A model generated the notes under the pieces. That model did not search any database and had not been told where the DNA came from. It worked only from the letters and a program-made list of their open reading frames with translations. The position numbers and the translations under genes are program-made. A DNA stretch of 64,000 nucleotides, taken from contig NC_057866.1 of assembly GCF_019393635.1 (NCBI RefSeq), positions 167,522,903-167,586,902 of the forward strand. Direction: 5' to 3'. Shown here one piece after another: positions 20,984 through 32,285 of this stretch (position 1 is the stretch's first letter; each line of letters opens with the position of its first letter). The DNA comes from Dromiciops gliroides. Taxonomy: Eukaryota; Chordata; Mammalia; Microbiotheria; Microbiotheriidae.

Positions 20984-21132
20984 GGGGGCAGCTAGGTAGC
21001 AGAGTGGATAAAGCACCAGCCCTGGATTTAGGAGGACCTGAGTTCAAATCCAGCTTCAAACGCTTGACACTTACTAGCTACATGACCCTGGGCAAGTCAC
21101 TTAACCCTCATTGCCCCGAAAAGGAAAAAAAA
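20984..21132 (+). mobile_element. SINE1/WSINE1-type SINE
   Basis: Full-length copy inside the L2 element. Near-perfect target duplication 'att(c)agttcag' on both sides. Confidence 0.93.
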
Positions 21133-21247
21133 ATTAGTTCAGATGCTGCCTTCCTGTTGTGATCCACCCCTCCCCCCTTCCCACTGCACCCTCCTAGCTA
21201 GTAGTTCACTACATCCTAAAACCATCTCCTACTCATTTTGTAATTGA

Positions 21248-21325
21248 AGGGTTCCCAAAAGTCTTCATGCATTTTAAAGCTTAGAAAGCTTGAAACTGCA
21301 CTTTGGGGATATCCTGTATTATGTA
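21248..21325. mobile_element. Mariner-like palindromic MITE
   Basis: 'cccaaaagtcttcatgcattttaaagctt' followed after AGA by 'aagcttgaaactgcact' forms a decayed hairpin. It resembles the short Tc1/mariner-type palindromes with CCCAAAAGTCTT ends found in mammals. It is inserted in L2 sequence. Confidence 0.5.
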
Positions 21326-21770
21326 TGTATTTGTGTAGTCACATTTATTGGGACCCTTGAAATGTAAGAAATTGTTTCCTCTTTGTTTTTGTACCTTCAA
21401 TGCTTTGCATAGTGTGTAGCATGTAGCAAACATTTAATAACTGCTGGTTGACTGACTGTATCTTCTCATCCAAGGTCATCATGATTCTGCTTTTGTTGGT
21501 TTGGGAATTACCTCTATGTGTTCATATTGTCCTCCAATTAAACTGTAAGTCCTTGCAGGCAAGGACTGTTTTGCTTTTTTCTTTGTATCCTAGGACTTAG
21601 TGCAGTACTTGACATTAGGAGACACAATAAATACTTGTTAGTTGATTGAATAATTAGAAAGGTAAGTTAGAACCAGGCTGTGAAGGGTTTTAAATGCTAA
21701 GCAAAGGATCTTATATTTCAACGTAGAGGTAATTAGGAGCCATTGGAATTTTTTAATAGAATGACTTGTT

Positions 21771-21923
21771 GGGGCAGCTAGGTGGCGCAGTAGATAGATC
21801 ACCGGCCCTGGATTCAGGAGGACCTGAGTTCAAATCCAGCCTCAGACACTTAACACTTACTAGCTGTGTGACCCTGGGCAAGTCACTTAACCCTCATTGC
21901 CTCACTAAAAAACAACAAAAAAA
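21771..21923 (+). mobile_element. SINE1/WSINE1-type SINE
   Basis: Full-length, GGGGCAGCTAGGTGGCGCAG head. Target duplication 'aatagaatgacttgtt' (21,755 and 21,924). Confidence 0.97.
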
Positions 21924-21968
21924 AATAGAATGACTTGTTCAGCAATGTGCTTTTCAAATGTCACTTGG

Positions 21969-22392
21969 GAGATGAGCAGAACCAGAAGAACATTGTCCAC
22001 AGTATCATCAACATTATGTGTTGATCAACTGTGATAGACTTGACTCTTCTCAGCAATACAATGGTCCAAGATGGTTCCAAAGGACTCATAATGGAAAAGA
22101 CTCTCCAAATCCAGAAGAAAAAAAAAAGAACTGTGGAATATGGATGCAGATTGAACTATACTATTTCGTTTGTTTTTGGTGCTGTTGTTTTTCTTTTTTG
22201 AGGTTTTTCCTTTTTGCTCTGATTCTTCTCTTATAACATGACTAACACAGAAATATGTTTAATGTTACTGTACATATAGAACCTATATCAGATTACCTGC
22301 TGTCTGGGGGAGGGGGGAGAGAGAGGAGGGAGGGAGAAAAATTTGAAATTGGACATCTTATAAAAACAAATGTTGAAAACTAAAATATAAAG
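21969..22392 (+). mobile_element. L1 3' end
   Basis: 'gagcagaaccagaagaacattgtccac' to 'ttggacatcttataaaaacaaatgttgaaaact' is the L1 region after ORF2 and its 3' UTR, including the G-rich 'ctgtctgggggaggggggagag' tract. It is 5'-truncated. Confidence 0.9.
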
Positions 22393-22689
22393 GAATCATG
22401 TTAGAATGGGGGAAAAAATAAGTGTGACTTGGACGGTTGTTTGCAGGATGGAGTATCCCAGGAGATGACGAGTTGCGAAGAGCAGTTAGTAAGCTTTTAC
22501 CATATTCCAGGATGCCAGTAAGAAGGGCCTGAACTGACTGGGGAGGGGGTTAATTATATGAGTACAGAGAAGATGACAGATACTAGAGTCACTTTCAGTT
22601 GTATTAATGTGTTTGCTTTTATATTACATAAATTTACTAAGGTGGATGGAGTGTTCAAGGAAGACTAGCAACTCTGGTGTGAGGGGTTG

Positions 22690-23165
22690 CTGATTGAGCC
22701 CTTTTCAGGGCTGCTCCTTCACTTTTGGTGTTTACCTGGCACCCAACTCTCATCGGAGGCTCCAAGAAGCTGAAGCATTCACAGCGGCCACACCCAGGTA
22801 AAACTCTCTCAGCAGACAGGCTAAACCAGGTTGAGGATGACCAATGGGCCTGAAACCTGTCGGTGAGTTAAAGAATGTCTACCCTAGCATGTGAAGACTT
22901 CCCCTGGTGGAATGGGAAGATGAGAACAATTTTTCCAATGCCTCTGAAGGCAGCTGAAGCAGGTGCTGTGGAGCACTTCAAGCTTGGTCAGACGTTGAAG
23001 AAAATAAGGTCATGCTGATTGTCTTTTGTCCTACACCAGGACTTTGACGACTCTGGAAAAGAGAGTGAGACATGACTTTGTGCAACTCTGCCTCACTTAA
23101 ATCCAATAAGACATCACCCTGTGATGTCATTGGTCCCCCTCAAAAACAAAGGACAAGCAACAACA
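22690..23165 (+). mobile_element. Probable RTE-type LINE 3' fragment
   Basis: The end 'ccctgtgatgtcattggtccccctcaaaaacaaaggacaagcaacaaca' and the ACAACA-type tail are typical of marsupial RTE elements and their partner SINEs, and 'gactctggaaaagagagtgagacatgac' lies upstream. No open frame is left. The family assignment is from memory. Confidence 0.5.
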
Positions 23166-23304
23166 ACATTTACTGATGGTTCCTATTTCACAAGAGTTCT
23201 CTTGTAACAAAGTAAGACAGTTAAGTAAAGCTAATGAGACAGTGAACTCAGCTCAAAGTTCATGCAACATTTCACATCTCTAGCACTCTCCCCACTTATA
23301 TTTT

Positions 23305-23454
23305 GTTTTTGTTTTGGGGGGGCAATAAGGGTTAAGTGACTTGCCCAGGGTCACACAGCTAGTAGTAAGTGTCAAGTGTCTGAGGCTGAATTTGAACTCA
23401 GGTCCTCCTGAATCCAAGGCCAGTGCTTTATCCACTGCACCACCTAGCTGCCCC
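23305..23454 (-). mobile_element. SINE1/WSINE1-type SINE
   Basis: Reverse full-length copy. Target duplication 'cacttatatttt' (23,293 and 23,464). Confidence 0.93.
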
Positions 23455-23624
23455 CACACATACACTTATATTTTTTAACAGAAATCTCACTCACTCACTC
23501 CCCAAGCCATGGGGAAAAAAGGAAAGGAAAATAAAAGAAGAAAACAATTCTTATAACAAATATCTACAGTCAAACAAAAAGAAATTCCCCCAAGGGCTGA
23601 ACAGAAAAATTTAGATGTATCATT

Positions 23625-23790
23625 CAGCACCCTGAATCCATCACCTCTCTGTAATAGGATGTTTCTTCATTGTTCCTCTGGAATCATGAATGGTTAACTC
23701 ATTTCATTCTTCATCAATTTATGAAAAGCCCCAGTGTTTTTTTAATTTTTACAATAGTGATATATATTCATTTTGCATCAGACCTGGTGA
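23625..23790 (-). mobile_element. Older L1-family 3' fragment
   Basis: 'ataggatgtttcttcattgttcctctggaatcatgaatggttaactc' and 'gattcattttgcatca'-like text match the reverse of the older marsupial L1 variant also seen in plus orientation at 45,195 and 59,515. Confidence 0.5.
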
Positions 23791-24304
23791 CTGGCCGAGA
23801 TGGACAACAAGGAAAAGTAAAGATTCAAAAATGACTCAAGTTGTGAATCTGAATGACCAGTAAGATATAAATTAATAGGAGGAATTGATTTGATGAGAAA
23901 GATAAGTTCTGTTTTGGATATGGGCTTGGGATAGCCAGTGATAATTCTATAATAGGAACAATATACACAACTACAAAAATGTAAATGAAAGAGTTACTAA
24001 GAGTAAGTTGAGCTCTGAGGAATGAAAAAAAAAATCAATGAACACCCCAAAGAAGAGAAATTTAAAGATACGTCCCCCCTCTGGCAGTGAAGTAAGACCA
24101 CCAGGAAAAAATACATACATTTTCAGATGCAGTCGCCATATTGGCTGCTATATAATTGGGAAGTAGGAAATTGCTGTGATATGAGACAAAAAGCATCAAT
24201 AAAATGTATTATTTTGAAAAATGTCCAATAGGCAGCTGAAGAGGAGGGCTTTGAGCTCAGGAAGGCAACTAAAGGAAGACATATATCTAGATTTGGGAGT
24301 CATT

Positions 24305-25115
24305 TGCAGAGATGACTTTTTTAAATACTATTTTTAGACCTATTTGCACATACATATTCATAGCAGCGCTTTTTGTGGTGGCTAAGAATTGGAAATCAAA
24401 GGGGTGCCCATCAATTGGGGAATGGCTAAACAAGATGTGGTATATGATGGTGATGGATTATTATTGTGCTATAAGAAATGACAAGCAGGATGATTTCAGA
24501 AAGGGCTGGAAAGACTTATATAAACTGATGTATAGTAGAGTGAGCAGAAGCAAGAGAACCTTGTGAACAGAGACAACAATATTATTTAAAGAAGAACTGT
24601 GAATGACTTAACTATTTTCTTTCTTTCTTTTCTTTTTTTTTTGTTTTGTTGGGCAATGGGGGTTAAGTGACTTGCCCAGGGTCACACAGCTAGTAAGTGT
24701 CAAGTGTCTGAGGCTGGATTTGAACTCAGGTACTCCTGAATCCAGGGCCGGTGCTTTATCCACTGCGCCTATCCACCCCCTGACTTAACTATTTTCAACA
24801 ATACAATGATCCAAGACAATCCCAAAAGACTAATGATGAAGCATACTAATCCCCTCCAGAGAAAGAACTGATATTGAACACAGACTGAAGAATGATATTT
24901 TTCACTTTATTTCATTTTTTCTTTTATTCAAGTTTTCTTGTACAAGATAACTAATATAGTAATGTTTTACATGATTGCACATGTATAACCCATATCTGTT
25001 TGCTTACTACCTCAAGGAGGGGGTATGGTAGGGAGGAAAGGAGGAATAGAATTTGGAACTGAAAATTATAAGTAAAAATATTTATTATTTTAAAAATAAA
25101 ATATTATAAAATACT
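24305..25115 (+). mobile_element. L1 3' end with ORF2 C-terminus
   Basis: An 84-codon open frame (24,312-24,566) carries AALFVVAKNWKSKGCPSIGE and YYCAIRNDKQDDFRKGWKDL, the C-terminal tail of L1 ORF2. The 3' UTR with its GGAGGGGGTATGG tract follows and ends near 25,115. A SINE splits it at 24,619-24,780. The copy is 5'-truncated and dead. A sister copy lies at 36,090-36,635. Confidence 0.9.
24619..24780 (-). mobile_element. SINE1/WSINE1-type SINE
   Basis: Reverse copy with a TTTC-rich head. The 15-bp target duplication 'tgacttaactatttt' lies at 24,604-24,618 and 24,781-24,795, inside the L1 3' UTR. Confidence 0.95.
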
Positions 25116-25179
25116 AATTTATTCCTATTATATGTAAAGATCATTTTAACATTCATTTTTTAAAAAAATTTTTACTTCT

Positions 25180-25318
25180 GGGGCAGCTAGGTGGCGCAGT
25201 GGATAAAGCACCCAGCCCTGGATTCAGGAGTACCTGAGTTCAAATCCAGCCTCAGACACTTGACACTTACTAGCTGTGTGACCCTGGGCAAGTCACTTAA
25301 CCCCCATTGCCCTGCAAA
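25180..25318 (+). mobile_element. SINE1/WSINE1-type SINE with microsatellite tail
   Basis: Full-length plus copy. Its A tail has grown into the GAAA/GGAA array that follows. Confidence 0.95.
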
Positions 25319-25320
25319 AA

Positions 25321-25367
<47 letters not shown>

Positions 25368-25462
25368 GAAGGAAGGAAGGAAGGAAGGAAGGAAGGAAGG
25401 AAGGAAGGAAGGAAGGAAGGAAGGAAGGAAGGAAGGAAGGAAGGAAGGAAGGAAGGAAGGAA

Positions 25463-25520
<58 letters not shown>

Positions 25521-25521
25521 A
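25319..25521 (+). repeat. (GAAA)n(GGAA)n(GAAA)n array
   Basis: About 12 GAAA units, about 25 GGAA units and about 13 GAAA units form a symmetric 200-bp purine block. It arose from a SINE A tail. Open frames through it are repeat artefacts. Confidence 0.97.
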
Positions 25522-25526
25522 TTCAA

Positions 25527-25671
25527 TTGGGCAGCTAGCTGGTACAGTGGCTAGAGCACTGACCCTGGAGTTAGGAGGACCTGAGTTCAAATCTGGCCTC
25601 AGACACTTGACACTTATTAGCTGTGTGACCCTGGGCAAGTCACTTAACCACAATTGCCTCACCAAAAAAAG
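25527..25671 (+). mobile_element. SINE1/WSINE1-type SINE
   Basis: Full-length copy directly after the purine array, with a weak 'agaatt' duplication. It is a separate insertion, distinguished by CAGCTAGCTGGTACAG at its head. Confidence 0.93.
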
Positions 25672-25950
25672 AATTGACTTCCAAATTTTTCTCTCTCCCT
25701 CCCCACTCTCCCATCCCTAAACACAGAGATGATTACTGAATCGTACAAAGCTTATTAGAGTACCAAGAGGTCAGGGGGTAATAGAGAAGAGAAGGGGGCT
25801 CAGGACAGAACCTTAGGGTAGACCTACTGATCCAGGACCTAATGATTATTCAGCAAAGGCAAATGAGAAGAATCTGCTGAATGTGTATGAAAAGAAGAGA
25901 AAGTCATATCACAAAAATCTAGAGAGACTTTTTATAGAAGCATAGAATGG

Positions 25951-26097
25951 GGGGCAGCTAGGTGGTGCAGTGGATAAAGCACTGGCCCTGGATTCAGGAG
26001 GACCTGAATTCAAATCCGACCTCTGACACCTGACACTTACTAGCTGTGTGACCCTGGGCAAGTCATTTCACCCTCATTGCCCTGCCAAAAAAAAAAA
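25951..26097 (+). mobile_element. SINE1/WSINE1-type SINE
   Basis: Full-length. Flanked by 'agcatagaatgg' and 'agtatagaatgg'. Confidence 0.95.
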
Positions 26098-26109
26098 GTA
26101 TAGAATGGT

Positions 26110-26378
26110 CAATAGGCAGTAGGTGGTAGAGTGAATAGAGTGCCAGACCTGGCCTTAGGAAGATTCATCTTCTTGTGTTCAAATCGAGCCTTAGACCCTT
26201 ACTTGCTATATGACCCTGGATAAGACACTTAACCCTGCTTGCCTCAGTTTCCTCATCTGTAAAATGAGTGGGAGAAGGAAATGGCAAAGTACTCTACTAT
26301 CTTTGCCAATAAAGCCCCAAATGGGGTCACTAAGAGTCAGACATGACTGAAACAACTAAACACACACACTGGTCAAAT
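26110..26378 (+). mobile_element. Mar1-type CORE-SINE
   Basis: Nearly complete: tRNA-like head, 'gcctcagtttcctcatctgtaaaatgagtgggagaaggaaatggcaaag', and the end 'ggggtcactaagagtcagacatgactgaaacaactaaacacacaca'. Confidence 0.9.
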
Positions 26379-26439
26379 GTCAAATGATACAGAGAAGTCC
26401 AAAAGAATAAGAAGTGGAAACCTTGGCTTGTAGAGAGAA

Positions 26440-28009
26440 CTTCTTAAAATGAACTTCCTTGCCTTCTTCTCTCTCCCAGTCCCCTTCACCCATGCCCCAA
26501 ACCTAGCCAATAGTCCAGCTCTGTTACCAAAGAACAAAAGGGGAATGTCTCAGATAGATGCATTCCTGAAAATTTTAACTACTGGAATTCCTCAGAAGCT
26601 AACGTTGAGGAGCTCATGGCTCCTCAGAGGTCTGTTAGGGCAATAGTGGTTCAGGGGAAGGCACTGACAAAGGGGATGATGGAAGGGCAATGCCTTTGTC
26701 TTCATCATCAGTATCCACCAAAAATGGGTATCATCCTGAATCCTTGATGTTGCTAAATGTTCCCTCAATTCCATGAACACAATGGTATGACCCGGAACTC
26801 CCTTGTAACAGCAGCACCACCAGCAGTGATAGAGTTCTCACCAAGCAGAATGCTCCAGCTCTGGTATGCCACCTCTAGGCACGAGACAGGAAGAGTATGG
26901 GGTATCTGCATTGGATATGAATACTTCCTACTGTTTCTAACCCAGATAGGAGGTAGTCAGAGAGGTTTTCAGCAGGTCGGTCTTTGCAGAATTAAATGAA
27001 GCCCTTTTATTTATTTGGCTTATTGAAGGGAATCCATAATAGGGAAACCCAAAGGTACACAGAGGGAGGGAGCAAAGAGAACCACACCTCCATCACCCCC
27101 ACCCCTACCCCCACCACTGTTACCATGGGACTGGACTGATTCCTCCAGTGTCGGACTGAAGATAGGAAAGGGATATTACAGAAGAAAGTGCCTGAGGCAC
27201 AACGGTCTTTGGGGGCGGGGGGGAACATGATGGGCAGTTCCTAGGAACTGGAAAATCAGTTCACCAAGCTCTTGCTAGGAATCTTGAGTCTATTTTCAAT
27301 CCATGCATTAGGGTCAGTTCAGACAGCTCCAGGATCAGTATAGTACATAAAGTTTGTAGGAGAACTGGGGTCCCACTTAGATGTGTTTGATTGGGTGTAC
27401 ACCCATGAGGTCACAAGTTTAAAGGTACCCATAAACTAGGAATCTGGAAGCTTCTAGCCTAGAAGTTTCAAAAGCTAGAATATCCAGATAGAAGGGACTC
27501 CAGAAAAGAAGTAGGGTAGGAGAAGGAGATGTGGTGAGACAGCTTGTTAGGAAAAAGAAAAACTAGGCTAGAAAGAAGAGATTGTTCTAAACTATAATAC
27601 AGACATGCTAATAATTCAGCATTTCATAAATGTGAATTTTTTAGGTGACAAAGAGTTTATTCCCTGACCTATCAGTTCCATGCAGGTGAAATTCTGCATA
27701 TTGTATTAGATTTCGATATAGCAAGGAATACTCATAAGGAGATTCTTCCATGCTTGGGGTATGATTCATTTATCTATCTATTGAGATAAACCTATATCTA
27801 GATATATAGTGATACATATCACGATTTGGGAGTGTAGTGTTAGTCTGGATGTGTGATTTAATCAGTGTTGGGAACTCGCAGTGTAAAATTCCTGCAATGA
27901 TGCTGATCTGCAACTCTTCAGTAACTTTTAGTTTTAGAAAGTTGCCTGGGCAACTGAAAAATGAAGTGCCTGGTCCAGAATCTATCAAACAGCCAAAAGC
28001 ACTATTAAT
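26440..28009. other. Unassigned sequence
   Basis: No gene recognised. A 65-codon open frame at 26,449-26,646 has a hydrophobic start but no known domain. On the minus strand around 27,220-26,990 two AATAAA words and a promoter-like layout could belong to a solo LTR or a retrocopy end. Neither can be shown by eye. Confidence 0.3.
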
Positions 28010-29640
28010 CCCCTGCGACTAACCACTGTGCTAGGCATTAGGGAGGTGAGGACAAAAATGAAACCATCTCTGTCTTCAGGGGGCATTTATTCTATCAGAG
28101 GAGTCATCACATACATCTAGAAGTACATACAAAATAAAGGGAACTTAAGTGGTAGCAGGGAGAGTAAGGGGGGGAGTAGCTTGGAGGACTAACCTCAACT
28201 AACCTCTCTCTCTAGTTCTTAGTTTTATCATCTGCAAGATGAGAGGGCTGGACTGGCTGGCTTCTAATGCCCCTTTCAGTTGTAAATATGATTCCAGAAG
28301 TGTCACTTAAACTAAACTTTGAAGGAAACGGGATTCTGAGAGATAAGGAGGACATATATTTCAAGCAAAGGGGGCAGACTACATAAAGGTAGGGAGACAG
28401 GAGAGAAAACATCGTGTGGGAGAAGCAGGAAGCAGGCCAGTTAAGTTGTATCAGAGAGTACGTAAAGAGAAATAATAGATAATAAGCCTAGAAAGATAGG
28501 TTGGGGTCAGGTTCTATAGAATTTCAAATGCCAAACAGATGAGCTGAGATTTATTTGATCCTAGAAGAAAAAGGAGCCACTGAAGTTTATTAAGTAATGG
28601 CAAGACATTGGCATATTCTTTTGAAAAACCACTTCAGGGGGCAGCTAGGTGGTGCAGTGGATAAAGCACTGGCCTTGGATTCAGGAGGACCTGAGTTCAA
28701 ATCCAGCCTCAGACACTTGACACTTAACTAGCTGTGTGACCCTGGGCAAGTCACTTAACCCTCATTGCCTTGCAAAAAAAAAAGAAAAAGAAAAATCACT
28801 TCAGCGTCTGTTTAGGAGACTTGTAATAGCACAGATGAGAAGTGAAATGGGGGCCGAACTATTGGGGTAGCTGTGTGAATTGAGAGAAAGAGACAGATAA
28901 GAGAGATATTATGGAGATAGAATCAATAAATTTTGACAACAGATTAGACATGCAGGGTGAAAAGGAGAGAGGAGCCTGTGATTACCCCCCAGATTATGAA
29001 CATGGATGACTAGAAGGATGGTGATATCTTCAACAGAAATAGGAAAATTTGGAAGAAGGGTGAGTTTAGGGAGGAAGATGAGTTCTGCTGTACACATGTT
29101 CAGTTCAAATAGGTAATTGGCAACGTGGGATTGGAATTCAGGAGAAAGAATATCTGGGAGTCATCTGTGTAGAGATGAAAACTAAAACTATCCTAGAGAT
29201 TCTTTTTTGTATGGGGGTTATACTAGATAGCCACTAAGGTCCTTTTCAGCTTGAAAATTCTGTAATTCAATAATCCTATAAGCGCAAAGGAGCTGATGAG
29301 GTCATCTAATGAGAGTATATGGAGAGAAAAGAAAGGGGTCCAGAACAGAGCCTCAGAAGTTCATAAACATTTAGGAAGAATGATCTGGATTATATTCAGC
29401 AAAATAGACTGAGAAGAACTGACCAGACAAAAAGCAGAACCAAAAGAGATCAGTATCTGGACACTCAGAGAAGAAAGAGAACCCAGGATGGGAGTTAAAT
29501 GCGGCAAAGAAATAAAGAAGCATAAGACTTGAGAAATGGCCATCACATTTGGAATTTAGAACTCCCAGCTAACTTTAGAAAGCCATTTTAGTTAAGTAAT
29601 GAGGTTGGAAGCCAGACTGCAAGGGAATGAGAAATGAATA
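28010..29640 (-). mobile_element. L2/L3-type LINE copy, about 1.6 kb
   Basis: Read on plus: 'accactgtgctaggcattagggaggtgagg' (3' end, reversed), 'gggcatttattctatcagagg', 'gatgagttctgctgtacacatgttcag', 'tctgggagtcatctgtgtagagatga', 'ggtccagaacagagcctcag', 'gttggaagccagactgcaaggg'. This is the normal order of a reverse-transcribed L2-like ORF2, and one of the longest single L2 copies here. A SINE and a small MIR3-like piece (28,205-28,295) interrupt it. No intact frame. Confidence 0.65.
28638..28788 (+). mobile_element. SINE1/WSINE1-type SINE
   Basis: Full-length. Flanked by 'gaaaaaccacttcag' and 'gaaaaatcacttcag'. Confidence 0.95.
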
Positions 29641-30350
29641 ACAAGAGAGAGTTCTCATCTCAAATCTAGAATTCATTAGAACCCAAGGCCTGTCAATTCA
29701 AAGATGGGCCCTCTATCTACCATGCCATGGTACTTATTATATTCCCAACATATTCAACAAATGACTGCAAACTGCCTCAGCAATATTTTAAATATCCCCA
29801 AGGACGAATCCTTAGAATACTATCTTCAAGCCCATGGTGGTTTTAAATTTTTTTCTTGAAAATCCAAATTATCACATTAATTTGGATTAATAACATTCCT
29901 CGTATTACCTTCATAACCATAGAATGTCGAAGCAAGAAGGGACCTTAGAGTCCAAATACAATCCAGCCTTCTCATTTTGCAAATTAAAGGACTGACCTAT
30001 TATTGAATGTGCATGACTGACTCCTTCATAAATTCTTTTATCTTTATTTTTTACACTACTCTCCAAAAGGTTCCCAATTTGTCTTCATTTGGGAAGTCTC
30101 TGGCTTCCCTATTTTGAATAGCATACCATAGATGAAATGAGCTCTGTAGGAGCAAATATTACTACATTATCATAATTACAGTAAGATATTATGTTCATGA
30201 TAAGCATTTGAATATGTATTTGCCTCTCCTGAGATATAAAGTTACTCAAAGGCTAGACTATGTCTATTGCATGTTCTGTACCTCCTGGTACCATGCATTA
30301 TTGAGCCACCAAAGAATTAAATGGAATTATTGTTGCTTTTAAGTATTGTG
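29641..30350. other. Unassigned sequence with a MIR piece
   Basis: Only a reverse MIR fragment near 29,930-30,000 ('gaagcaagaagggaccttagagtcc') and an L2-tail-like patch near 30,230-30,310 are visible. Confidence 0.35.
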
Positions 30351-30507
30351 TTGTTGTTGTTGTTTTTTGGGGGCAGGACAATGAGGGTTAAGTGACTTGC
30401 CCAGAGTCACACAGCTAGTAAGTGTCAAGTGTCTGAGGGCAGATTTGAATTCAGGTCTTCCTGAATCCAGGGTAGTTGCTTTATCCACTTCGCCATCTAG
30501 CTGCCCT
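30351..30507 (-). mobile_element. SINE1/WSINE1-type SINE
   Basis: Reverse copy with a GTT-rich head. Target duplication 'ttttaagtattgtg' on both sides. Confidence 0.95.
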
Positions 30508-30931
30508 GATTTTAAGTATTGTGATCAAGGCAATTGTACAAACAATTTCAGAGTACTTTTTTTTCAAGTATATAGAGGTATTTTCTCCCTTAAATTTATT
30601 TAAGTACGGCATTATTTTCCAGTTCTTTTTCCTGCTCTGTATGCGCATTTGTGTATTTCTATGTGTTTTGGGGAGGAGAGGGGTGACAGCCAACTGTTGG
30701 AACAAGATTTGTATGGTTTTCTTTACCGGGTTAGTTTCTGAAACAGATTTTTTTTTCATTTTACAGAGGACTTGAATTTCAAGGAAAACCACATTAGACA
30801 TTGTTTCCTCCCCTATGGACTTTAGTATTCTATTTTAATTTGTTTCCTAAATTGTTATGGTTCTGATTCATATTTTATGAGTTCTAAAAATCTTGCCACA
30901 TTCCACTAAACTTTACCTTTTCATTTCATTT

Positions 30932-31071
30932 TTTGGTGGGGCAATGAGGGTTAAGTGACTTGCCCAGGGTCACACAGCTACTAAGTGTCTAGTGTCTGAG
31001 ATCAGATTTGAACTCAGGTACTCCTGAATTCAGGGCCAGTGCTTTATCCACTGTGCCATTTAGCTGCCCCC
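30932..31071 (-). mobile_element. SINE1/WSINE1-type SINE
   Basis: Reverse full-length copy. Flanked by 'ttttcatttcattt' and 'tttccatttcattt'. Confidence 0.93.
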
Positions 31072-31087
31072 TTTTTCCATTTCATTT

Positions 31088-32285
31088 AATTGAACTCTAT
31101 CATGACATAAAGCACCCTTGCCACTTGCCAGTTTCATTTTATCCACACATTATGCTAAATTTGAAATGTTTATCAATGTTTCTGTGTTGTCTTAGAAATA
31201 AATATCATAGTTCCTTATTTTGAAAGAGGATCATCATCACGCCTACATATGTTTATTGAACCTCAGATATAAACATAAAATATGAATATCAATAGATGGA
31301 AGTTCCCTAATAATGGACTCTGCTTTACAAAATTTTTTATGTAGAATCTATCTTCCAATCAAATGCTCTGTAACAAGCCAGATAACATGCTTCTCAGTAG
31401 AGGATCACATGAATTGGGAAGAAAGATGCTTAAAATCAGATTCTATACTAAGCAATGTATAGACAGTTGGTCTTGACCAAAATAAGATATTTCATTATAG
31501 GATAAAACTTACTTTTACAGAAAAGAAGGAAATGAAAATTAAGGGTGAACTCATTCACCAATATACAAATCATTTAACAATATACAAAGAATATGATCAA
31601 AATGTGGTGAAGATTTCTAGGATAATTTCTTTTCTTATCACTGGCAGCACTTGTGGATGACAGAAAGAAAACAATGGCCTGATTATCTGATCGAAAGAAA
31701 CTACTCAATTAGGTGAAATAATTTCACTCTTTTAGGGAAAAAAGGGTAAATTATCTCCCATGTAATTGTAGCAGATAGTACCCAAGTGCTCTGGAATATT
31801 GCTGACTCCTTCAGAGTGTATATCTTCCTCTCATCAAAAGATACAGATACCTTACTTTTGGTTCTGATAGGTTTAAGATAGAAACAAAATTAATGTCCAA
31901 AATGATACAACTGAAATGAAATTAAGTAAAGACTTTGCTTCCATGAGATTCTTCTTTCACGAAATTCCCTATATCCAATCGGTCACCAAATCCCATTGCT
32001 TCTTCTTCCTAAATATGGACATACTGCTATGAAAGGAGAGAATGTGAGGGAAAGTATTGGAGTGATCAGTTGCATTTTAGATACAGAAGAAAATCCCAAG
32101 TGAGTGAAGTTTTTTTTAAAGCCACTGGGTTTGGTAAAGTGATCCTTTCTGACTGTGTCATAAATGTGATCCAAATTTTGATTTCAGTGCAGTCGTAGAA
32201 TGTTTGAGCTAGTAAACACTTTAGAGAACTTGTTTTGCAGATGAGGAAATTGATAGTCAAAGAGAAGTGATTTGTGGAAGGTCAT
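31088..32285. other. Mostly unassigned sequence
   Basis: An L2-like patch in plus orientation near 31,960-32,020 ('ccctatatccaatcggtcaccaaatccc') and a reverse MIR fragment at 32,190-32,285 are the only recognisable parts. No long open frame. Confidence 0.35.

Larger units (their letters stand above)
20740..21650 (+). mobile_element. L2-type LINE copies, two 3' ends
   Basis: Plus-strand L2 text: 'cttatcaatgatctcttaaatgccaaatctaatggcctattctc' (just before the RT core) and then, after an internal gap, 'cactgcttggaatccctagtttccttcaaaattcag'. Two L2-like 3' ends follow (21,330-21,450 and 21,540-21,650, the latter 'gacacaataaatacttgttagttgatt'). No open frame remains. Confidence 0.65.
21655..26430 (-). 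mobile_element. Long L2-type LINE copy cut into several pieces
   Basis: L2 antisense blocks occur in correct order along the plus strand: 21,655-21,770 ('gtgaagggttttaaatgctaagcaaaggatc'), 21,940-21,968, 22,393-22,685, 23,790-24,305 ('aagataagttctgttttggatatggg' and 'gtccaataggcagctgaagagg'), 25,725-25,925 ('gaagggggctcaggacagaacc') and 26,380-26,430. SINEs, L1 3' ends, an RTE-like piece and a microsatellite lie between them. This order suggests one old insertion later used as a landing pad. All coding capacity is lost. Confidence 0.6.

Noticed and set aside
24312-24566. 84-codon open frame with SIGEWLNKMWYM as a host gene
   Set aside because: It is the C-terminal tail of L1 ORF2, found again at 36.1 kb and in antisense at 48 kb.
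25200-25520. Regular repeats considered as a CRISPR-like or satellite array
   Set aside because: There are no spacers. It is a simple tetranucleotide microsatellite in a mammalian genome.
25191-25720. Long Lys/Glu/Gly/Arg-rich or Phe/Leu/Pro/Ser-rich frames at 25.2-25.7 kb
   Set aside because: They are translations of the SINE and of the GAAA/GGAA array.
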